Below, piece by piece: positions 1 to 4,280 of a stretch of DNA of 7,189 bases (within the stretch, counting starts at the first letter, position 1; every line of letters starts with the position of its first letter). The translations under genes and the position numbers were made by a program. The DNA is from Bacteroidota bacterium (lineage in GTDB: Bacteria; Bacteroidota; Bacteroidia; Bacteroidales; Prolixibacteraceae): contig JAMDDG010000315.1 of NCBI GenBank assembly GCA_023488865.1, forward strand, positions 3,981 through 11,169. Reading direction: 5' to 3'. The notes beneath the pieces were generated by a model. The model had not been told where the DNA came from, searched no databases, and saw only the letters and a program-made list of their open reading frames with translations.

Positions 1-599
1 AGATTGACAATAAAGGAACGGTGAATTCGCATGAACAGGTTCTCAGGGAGTTCCAATTCGATATTTTTCATCCGCATTAGCGTCGTAACCGGCTTTTCTT
101 TTAACAAATGGATGATAATGTATTCGTTGGAGCCTTCAATGTATTTAATATCAGATAAAAGAATACGGATCAGCCGGTGTTCTGACTTTACAAACAGATA
201 ATCCTGGTTGGTCTGATTTGTTTCGGGAGCCTTGTTCTTCATGTCAAACCAAGTTTTGGCTTTGTTGGCAGATTTGAGAAACAAGGCATAGCTGATAGGT
301 TTCAGTAAATAATCGAGCGCATCAACTTGAAAACCTTCAATAGCATATTCGCTGTATGCAGTCGTAAAGATGACCGGTATTTTTTTCTCAAGCGCCTTTA
401 CAAAGTCCATCCCATTCAGATCGGGCATGTTGATGTCTACAAAAAGCAGATCAACCTGATCGTCACGGACATATTGCAATGCGTCAATAGCGCTCGTACA
501 AAGCGCTACGCTCTCGAAAAAGGGAGTTTTATCAATATAGGCACCAATCTGTTTCAGTGCAAGTGGTTCATCGTCTATAGCCAAACATCTAATTTTCAT
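1..599 (-). CDS. LytTR-family response regulator (C-terminus cut by window edge)
   Basis: A cytoplasmic two-component response regulator that would be phosphorylated by a sensor kinase and bind DNA through a LytTR domain. My translation from the ATG at 599-597 gives 199 codons before the window ends. It begins MKIRCLAIDDEPLAL, the receiver-domain start with acidic residues D9, D10 and E11. The motif FVDINMPDLNG places the phospho-accepting aspartate at D55. FTTAYSEYA (T79/T80) and LDYLLKP (K100) complete the receiver signature. A LytTR domain starts near residue 133, with FVKSEHRLIRI, DIKYIEGSNEY and the late motif RIHRSFIVN just at the edge. The family is usually about 230-250 residues, so a few dozen are missing. 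No upstream in-frame start exists: the nearer ATG with the sequence MWQLKNKL runs into a stop. The gene lies 85 bp downstream of the histidine kinase on the same strand, its obvious partner. The regulated genes cannot be told from the sequence. Confidence 0.95.
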   Translation of the reverse strand, partial: MKIRCLAIDDEPLALKQIGAYIDKTPFFESVALCTSAIDALQYVRDDQVDLLFVDINMPDLNGMDFVKALEKKIPVIFTTAYSEYAIEGFQVDALDYLLKPISYALFLKSANKAKTWFDMKNKAPETNQTNQDYLFVKSEHRLIRILLSDIKYIEGSNEYIIIHLLKEKPVTTLMRMKNIELELPENLFMRIHRSFIVN

Positions 600-684
600 G
601 TGTTTATAATTTGTTTTTTAATTGCCACATGGAACTCGCCAATAAACATTCTTCTGTGTGTCAAAAGATTTGTCATGGCTCGTT

Positions 685-1800
685 TCATTCTATTGGTATG
701 CTTAAATAAACATTAAATTTCGTTTTAGTCTCACTGATCTCCAATTGATAATTTTTTCCGAACAGGAGTTCAAGGCTCTTCTTGATATTGGTTAAACCAA
801 TACCTGAATATCGATTATCCATGTCTGTGGATTTGTAGTGTTTGCTGTTTTTGATGGTGCAGTTCAACCTGTTATTTTCTACTTCTAACTTGAAAAATAC
901 AAAAGAATCGTACTGATAACTCACCCCGTGTTTGAAAGCATTTTCAAGTAAAGAGATAAAGAGCATCGGGGGTATTAGAATGTCAGGTATCTCTTTGGGT
1001 ACCTCTAATGTCACGGATATATGCTCTGAATAGCGCAATTTCATCAGGGATATGTAACTCTCAATAAATCCAATCTCTTTGATCAGGCTGGTATTTCCAT
1101 GTGCCGTTTCATAAAGCAAATAACGCATCATGGTGGACAAGCGAATGACTGCATCTTTGGCATCTTCTGAATTAAAGTCGATCAGGGAATGGATATTGTT
1201 CAGGGTATTCATGAAAAAGTGGGGACTAACCTGATGCCGGAGTAAGGCCAGTTCGCTCGTGAGACGTTCTTTTTCCAAATCTTTTCGCCTGTCATCAGCA
1301 ATCAGCCACTGCCCTATGACTTTAAAAGAGGTACTGGTACCTACAATTAGTAAAGAGATAACAAAATCGGCGATAATTTGCAGGGAAAGTGAGTCATAAC
1401 CTGTCTTTCTTTCGGGTTTGAAACCGATTGGGGCAGGCATGTTGGATCCTAATTCCATTGGCATTCCTGATCCGAGACTCATCGGCGGCATCGACAGAGG
1501 GGTAGGGAAAAGTAACGCGTTTAATATAAATCCGGAACCTATAGTGCATACAATCAAAACAATAGCATAAATTAGGTAGCTTTTGTATTTTTGCTGTATC
1601 AGATATTTTGGAACCAGAAACGCAATGTTGACAAGGAATATCAGGAAGAAACCGAAGATACGCAACCATTCAGAAAATAACATTTCCCAATCAAAAGAGC
1701 TATATCCCCACTGATTAAAAAATGGAATGGAGAATATTCCCATCCAGATTACGCCAAAAAGAAGAATCTCGATTACCTCAATTTTGAAAGACTTGTTCAT
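685..1800 (-). CDS. LytS/YehU-type membrane sensor histidine kinase
   Basis: A 371-residue inner-membrane sensor kinase that would autophosphorylate on histidine and pass the phosphate to the LytTR regulator encoded next. Four hydrophobic helices are visible at about residues 8-28, 46-64, 74-97 and 138-160. A coiled linker (about 168-188) leads to the His_kinase (PF06580-type) domain. In its motif HQVSPHFFMNTLNNI, H194 is the likely phospho-acceptor. The ATPase part shows the N-box LLENAFKHG (N287) and the G-box YSGIGLTNIKKSLELLFG (G333, G335, N338). The loop between helices 3 and 4 (about 98-137) is rich in methionine and proline, with Met at 104, 107, 113, 115 and 121. It should face the periplasm if the N-terminus is inside. 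No PAS, HAMP or TPR sensor module is present, so the signal is unknown. The start is supported by a TATCTTTG box at 1839-1832. Family assignment is firm. Confidence 0.95.
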   Translation of the reverse strand: MNKSFKIEVIEILLFGVIWMGIFSIPFFNQWGYSSFDWEMLFSEWLRIFGFFLIFLVNIAFLVPKYLIQQKYKSYLIYAIVLIVCTIGSGFILNALLFPTPLSMPPMSLGSGMPMELGSNMPAPIGFKPERKTGYDSLSLQIIADFVISLLIVGTSTSFKVIGQWLIADDRRKDLEKERLTSELALLRHQVSPHFFMNTLNNIHSLIDFNSEDAKDAVIRLSTMMRYLLYETAHGNTSLIKEIGFIESYISLMKLRYSEHISVTLEVPKEIPDILIPPMLFISLLENAFKHGVSYQYDSFVFFKLEVENNRLNCTIKNSKHYKSTDMDNRYSGIGLTNIKKSLELLFGKNYQLEISETKTKFNVYLSIPIE

Positions 1801-1831
1801 GATGGTTCTGAAACCTTACTGAATATTAGAA

Positions 1832-1839
1832 CAAAGATA
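1832..1839 (-). promoter_or_regulatory. Probable -7 promoter element of the kinase/regulator genes
   Basis: On the minus strand this reads TATCTTTG, an exact match to the Bacteroidota -7 consensus TAnnTTTG. It lies 31 bp upstream of the kinase ATG, which would leave a leader of about 25 nt. I see no clear TTTG element at the expected -33 spacing, so only the -7 half is supported. Confidence 0.45.
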
Positions 1840-2119
1840 AATTTCCAGTCCTGGAATTATAATTATATAAGTAAAAAGCTTTTTTACATCAACAAAAAGC
1901 AATAATTCATCTGTGATTCATTGAGGTGTAAAATTTGAAAATGTGGAAATGAGAGGTTTAATTCCAAACAGGAAATCGTAAAGGAGCTGCCGCTTATGGT
2001 TTTACTTTTGGCATCAAAAACTCCATCGGAAAATGGAACCGGTCGCTCCAGGCTACCTCGCGTATTTTTTTGCGGGACTGTATCCTTCAGGCAACGGTGG
2101 CAAGAAAAAACTATGGCAG

Positions 2120-2156
2120 GGCTTTAGCCAAATCAGATAAATATTTGGCTAAAGCC
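2120..2156. repeat. Inverted repeat, 14-bp arms, with a third near-copy
   Basis: The left arm GGCTTTAGCCAAAT (2120-2133) is perfectly complementary to the right arm ATTTGGCTAAAGCC (2143-2156), leaving a 9-nt loop. A third copy, TTTGGCTGAAGCC (2182-2194), differs from the right arm by one base. No T-tract follows on the plus strand. On the minus strand a run of six T appears only about 9 nt after the stem. It could be a weak terminator or a copy of a small dispersed repeat. The three arms together favour a repeat origin. Confidence 0.65.
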
Positions 2157-2217
2157 TTATAATCCATTTATTTATCTCTCCTTTGGCTGAAGCCAACGGC
2201 AATGAAATAAAAAAAAA

Positions 2218-2358
2218 TTAAACAATCCCCGGATATCTTTCAAATTTCAAACGCATAATCCCGCCCCTGCTAAATTCCTCTCCAAATACAGACTGGTAAA
2301 AAAGAAAAGCTTCCTCCGTGTTACGGTGAAAGTTCAGAGTACCTACTTGTGCTATAAT
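2218..2358 (-). pseudogene. Truncated VOC (PhnB/glyoxalase-like) gene fragment
   Basis: Reading the minus strand from about 2358 to the TAA at 2220-2218 gives 46 residues that include TLNFHRNTEEAFLFYQSVFG, then EEFSRGGIMRLKF, then RYPGIV and the stop. The stretch NTEEAFxFYxSVFGxEF is the hallmark N-terminal beta-alpha unit of PhnB-like VOC proteins (3-demethylubiquinone methyltransferase-like fold). These usually run about 130-160 residues. Only the first third is present. The normal start methionine is also missing: an ATT codon stands where the family has ATG, and the frame continues upstream without a start. Intact members often bind a metal ion and act on small molecules, but this fragment lacks most of the fold and is very probably dead. 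The recognisable part is secure from the motif. The exact left and right limits are less certain. Confidence 0.7.
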
Positions 2359-2577
2359 TTTATGATTTAGATTCGCTGGTTTTACGCTCAAATCTGAGGG
2401 GAGTTTTTTTTTCGTACTAATTTGGAAACGTTATAAATTTGCTATCCGGAGGACAGAGGTTTCTTATAAATTGTTTACCAACTCAATAGCATTCGATTAT
2501 TTTACTACTTTTACTGATATAAGCTAACCAAATTTGTACATGTGTTGACGCCGTTTCTGTATTGGTCGGTTTGCTAC

Positions 2578-2605
2578 GATCCCCCTCGATTGCAACGAGG
2601 GGTTT
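2578..2605 (+). repeat. Palindromic repeat copy 1 (plus orientation)
   Basis: The arms are CCCCTCG (2582-2588) and CGAGGGG (2596-2602) around the loop ATTGCAA. It differs by a single base from the minus-strand reading of copy 3 over the 22-nt core. It lies about 90 bp upstream of the exported-protein gene. Unlike the other copies it does not follow any recognisable gene in its orientation. Confidence 0.8.
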
Positions 2606-2655
2606 GCCAGGAATTTATTCGTAATGCGACACAAGAGAGAGGAAAATAAACCTAT

Positions 2656-2688
2656 ATGAAAAAACTTAATTACAAACTAACAGTATAA
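2656..2688 (+). CDS. Possible 10-codon leader ORF ahead of the exported-protein gene
   Basis: ATG at 2656 opens a frame reading MKKLNYKLTV and stops at TAA 2686-2688. The main ATG follows only 3 nt after this stop (2692). The starts of the two ORFs are nearly identical (ATATGAAAAAA in both). This spacing would allow a terminating ribosome to restart on the main gene. It may equally be a chance ATG in AT-rich DNA. There is no second line of evidence for translation. Confidence 0.2.
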   Translation: MKKLNYKLTV

Positions 2689-2691
2689 GAT

Positions 2692-3360
2692 ATGAAAAAA
2701 ATTTCGATATTATATATTCTACTATTTTCTTTTATTTGTTGTTGCTATTCGCAAAAACGTGAAATAGTTAGCGTAAATTTAAATACACCTTTGTCATCCG
2801 AAATAGGTGAAGCGGTTGTTTCTACAGGTGAAGTAATTAAAACTGATGCTATACAAATTACTGAAACATTTGAAGTAAAAAGTGGATTTACAAAATTCCA
2901 ACATATTGCAGGGGAAGTTTACCCCATTGTATTTATTAAAAATGGATTTAAAATTTATTATTTACAAAGCAGTTTAAAAGATGGTAGGTATTGGGGAATT
3001 GGTGTAAGTGTTAATAATCCAGATGAGATTTATCCAATTGTAGCGAGTATAATAAAGGTAGTTGCAAAAATGAAAAATTATGAAGTTAAAAATAATGTGA
3101 AGAAGACTGTCCAAGTTAGCCTATGTGATAATTGTTATAGACAAGAATTTATTTATAGTGGGAAAGTTGGAAATATTGTAAAGTTTGAATATAGAGAGTT
3201 TATAGGAGATATGGCTCGTCCATCATTTTTTCAAAATTTAGAATATGATATTTCTGAAAATGAAATTGTTGGTTTTAAAGGACTTCGATTAAAGATATTG
3301 AAAACATCAAACATATCTATTAGTTATGAGGTACTTGAATCATTTAAACCATTAAGATGA
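2692..3360 (+). CDS. Exported protein of unknown function, AT-rich
   Basis: A 222-residue protein I do not recognise. The N-terminus MKKISILYILLFSFICCCYS is a signal peptide: basic start, hydrophobic core to about residue 16, probable cleavage near CYS-Q21. The cysteines at 16-18 do not form a good lipobox, so a lipoprotein is possible but not favoured. The mature part has no further membrane helix and looks largely beta-rich. Visible patches are VNLNTPLSSEIGEAVVSTGEVIKT, a paired-cysteine SLCDNCYRQEFIY near residues 143-155, and a C-terminal IVGFKGLRLKIL. The paired C-x-x-C could bind a metal or form a disulfide. The gene is clearly more AT-rich than malQ and the patatin gene. Members of the palindromic repeat family flank it on both sides (2582-2602 and 3377-3398), in keeping with an accessory or transferred gene. 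It stands alone on its strand. No Shine-Dalgarno sequence is visible, as is usual in this phylum. Being a real gene is well supported; its function is unknown. Confidence 0.8.
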   Translation: MKKISILYILLFSFICCCYSQKREIVSVNLNTPLSSEIGEAVVSTGEVIKTDAIQITETFEVKSGFTKFQHIAGEVYPIVFIKNGFKIYYLQSSLKDGRYWGIGVSVNNPDEIYPIVASIIKVVAKMKNYEVKNNVKKTVQVSLCDNCYRQEFIYSGKVGNIVKFEYREFIGDMARPSFFQNLEYDISENEIVGFKGLRLKILKTSNISISYEVLESFKPLR

Positions 3361-3376
3361 TCAATATTCCCCAGAT

Positions 3377-3398
3377 CCCCTTCGTTTGCAACGAGGGG
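3377..3398 (+). repeat. Palindromic repeat copy 2, at 3' end of the exported-protein gene
   Basis: The left arm CCCC-t-TCGTT (3377-3386, one bulged T) pairs with AACGAGGGG (3390-3398) around the loop TGC. It starts 17 nt after the stop codon of the plus-strand gene and reads TTTGCAA in the gene's direction. Only two T follow the stem, so as an intrinsic terminator it is poor in the strict sense. Confidence 0.8.
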
Positions 3399-3406
3399 TT
3401 AACGGT

Positions 3407-3447
3407 CAGTCGTTTGTAACGATAACTGAATATGAGTTGAAAACTCA
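3407..3447. repeat. Two small hairpins between palindrome copies 2 and 3
   Basis: CAGTCGTT (3407-3414) pairs with AACG and ACTG (3418-3421, 3425-3428), leaving an ATA bulge. Its centre CGTTTGTAACG is one base off the palindrome core CGTTTGCAACG, so it looks like a degenerate family member. It is followed by a perfect hairpin TGAGTT / AACTCA (3433-3438, 3442-3447) with loop GAA. Together with copies 2 and 3 this makes four hairpins in a row between convergent genes. Confidence 0.6.
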
Positions 3448-3457
3448 AAACAACAAA

Positions 3458-3478
3458 CCCCTCGTTGCAAACGAGGGG
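3458..3478 (-). terminator. Palindromic repeat copy 3; probable terminator of the toxin-antitoxin operon
   Basis: CCCCTCGTT (3458-3466) pairs perfectly with AACGAGGGG (3470-3478) around a 3-nt loop. On the minus strand it begins about 20 nt after the antitoxin stop. It is followed by the T-rich stretch TTTGTTGTTTTGAG, which fits an intrinsic terminator. In that direction the loop reads TTTGCAA, as in the other copies next to gene ends. Confidence 0.6.
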
Positions 3479-3497
3479 GATTACCGACATGTTCATT

Positions 3498-3809
3498 TCA
3501 TACCAAAACGCTTTTAACCTTGATTCCGCCGGATTCCAGCACTACTTCCATGTTCAATGCTTTTACAATTCGCATGATCGTGCTTAACTTCATATCCTGT
3601 GGATTTGTTTCAATCTTGCTGATTTGCGATTTTTTAACCCCTATCAGGACACCCAGTTCATCCTGATTCATGCCTTTTTGCTTTCGTACCTGTTTGATTT
3701 TTGCTGCCAGGATTATCGATTCTGTTTCTAATTCATATTTATCCCTCGCCGGAGTCCCGATTGTCCCAATTCGCAAGTTTTTTACCTCTTCAAATGAAAG
3801 TTCTTTCAT
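3498..3809 (-). CDS. higA: HigA-type antitoxin, XRE-family helix-turn-helix
   Basis: A 103-residue DNA-binding antitoxin expected to bind and neutralise the toxin encoded just upstream and to repress the shared promoter. The N-terminal 30 residues (MKELSFEEVKNLRIG...) form an extension. A Cro/C1-type HTH covers about residues 36-90, with KIKQVRKQKGMNQDELGVLI (helices 1-2), the turn at GVKK and the recognition helix SQISKIE (61-67). The following LSTIMRIVKALNMEVVLE is the usual closing helix and strand. The ATG (3809-3807) overlaps the toxin stop as ATGA, indicating translational coupling. The toxin-before-antitoxin order is characteristic of higBA systems and opposite to most other type II pairs. 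The symbol is given by family resemblance and gene order; activity is not shown by the sequence. Confidence 0.85.
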   Translation of the reverse strand: MKELSFEEVKNLRIGTIGTPARDKYELETESIILAAKIKQVRKQKGMNQDELGVLIGVKKSQISKIETNPQDMKLSTIMRIVKALNMEVVLESGGIKVKSVLV

Positions 3810-4141
3810 GACAGTTTGCTTTTATAATAGTTGTTCATTATTTCAATTGCCTTTTCAATTTCTTTTACTGAAACTTTGCTGGTTTTTTTAATTATCCCAT
3901 GTGTGCAAATTAGTTTCGATTTTTCAAGTTTGCTCCAAAATGTAAATACCCTGATCCTGGCACCCAGGCTAACTGTTCTGATTTCCCAAATATCGCTGTT
4001 AAGTTTCTTTAAGATATCAGCAGAAACAATACCCGACTTGATTAATTCAATATTGTAAAACACTTTAATCATTTGTTTTTCAGAAAGTGTCCCTGTAAAA
4101 TCAACCGCTTCATCGAGTAACGTCACTGTAATGTCTTTCAT
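3806..4141 (-). CDS. higB: HigB-type toxin, RelE/Gp49 superfamily
   Basis: A 111-residue protein of the phage-derived Gp49-like / HigB family (PF05973-type). Characterised members are ribosome-dependent mRNA interferases. The family core is plain: IWEIRTVSLGARIRVFTFW (51-69), then the basic segment ICTHGIIKKTSKVSVKEIEKA (78-98) and a C-terminal helix ending NNYYKSKLS. Candidate catalytic or RNA-contact residues are R55, R62, R64, K85 and K86; they are chosen by position in the family pattern, not demonstrated. Length is normal and no frame damage is visible, so the toxin looks intact. It is the first gene of a two-gene operon with the HTH antitoxin, overlapping it by 4 bp. A well-formed promoter lies just upstream (4162-4191). 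Its position between palindromic repeats, beside an AT-rich orphan gene, fits an accessory module. Confidence 0.88.
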   Translation of the reverse strand: MKDITVTLLDEAVDFTGTLSEKQMIKVFYNIELIKSGIVSADILKKLNSDIWEIRTVSLGARIRVFTFWSKLEKSKLICTHGIIKKTSKVSVKEIEKAIEIMNNYYKSKLS

Positions 4142-4161
4142 CGTGTCGCTGTTTGTTGCTG

Positions 4162-4191
4162 CAAAGTTAACAAGTATATCTTACAAGCAAA
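4162..4191 (-). promoter_or_regulatory. Promoter of the toxin-antitoxin operon
   Basis: On the minus strand, TTTG (4191-4188) is followed after 18 nt by TAACTTTG (4169-4162), matching the Bacteroidota TTTG / TAnnTTTG promoter with near-normal spacing. The -7 box ends 20 bp before the toxin ATG, leaving a very short leader. A repressor site for the antitoxin is expected here, but no convincing palindrome is visible. Confidence 0.6.
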
Positions 4192-4238
4192 TAAAATCTT
4201 TGAATAGTTTACTTTAAAGGATATTTACCAAAGTTCAC

Positions 4239-4267
4239 GATCCCCCTCGTTGCAAACGAGGGGGATC
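4239..4267 (-). repeat. Palindromic repeat copy 4, at 3' end of the patatin gene
   Basis: This is the longest member of the family: GATCCCCCTCGTT (4239-4251) and AACGAGGGGGATC (4255-4267) form a perfect 13-bp stem with loop GCA. It starts 10 nt after the patatin-like gene's stop and reads TTTGCAA in that gene's direction. No T-tract follows. It also lies upstream of the toxin-antitoxin promoter, so it may insulate the two units. Confidence 0.8.
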
Positions 4268-4280
4268 CTCAGGATCCTCA
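4263..4280. repeat. Tandem 9-bp duplication GGATCCTCA over the patatin stop codon
   Basis: GGATCCTCA occurs twice back to back (4263-4271 and 4272-4280). On the gene strand this reads TGAGGATCC twice, so the real stop TGA (4280-4278) is repeated in frame three codons later. One unit merges into the outer arm of palindrome copy 4. Confidence 0.85.

Larger units (their letters stand above)
1801..2691. other. Long intergenic region without an intact gene
   Basis: About 890 bp separates the divergent kinase and the exported-protein gene. It holds the kinase promoter, an AT-rich palindrome (GTAAAAA / TTTTTAC, 1871-1887), stop-free stretches at 1962-2162, an inverted repeat (2120-2156), a truncated VOC-family remnant (2218-2358) and a C/G-rich palindrome (2582-2602). 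Between 1962 and 2162 one plus-strand frame stays open for 66 codons without an ATG, with GAAAYGFTFGIKNSIGKW near its start. An overlapping frame has a 35-codon ORF beginning at ATG 2033. I recognise neither and cannot say which, if any, was coding. The region reads as genome debris between working genes. From 2442 to 2577 I see nothing definite. Confidence 0.6.

Noticed and set aside
327..716. 129-codon plus-strand open frame across the regulator gene and the gap
   Set aside because: It lies antisense to a convincing LytTR regulator and the end of the kinase gene. Its translation has no recognisable domain.
1394..1669. Second minus-strand frame inside the kinase gene
   Set aside because: It is out of frame with the kinase and reads as low-quality, Cys/Arg-rich sequence, as expected of a shadow.
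2434..2441. TAAATTTG as a promoter box for the exported-protein gene
   Set aside because: It is about 250 bp from the start and lacks a -33 element at a usable distance.
2578..3482. Palindromes as a CRISPR array or integron attC sites
   Set aside because: Copies are few, irregularly spaced and in both orientations, without regular spacers. No integrase or cas gene is nearby, and the hairpins are much smaller than attC sites.
4172..4182. AAG-TATAT-CTT as an antitoxin operator between the promoter boxes
   Set aside because: Only three base pairs on each side match and the centre does not, so it is not a credible operator from sequence alone.
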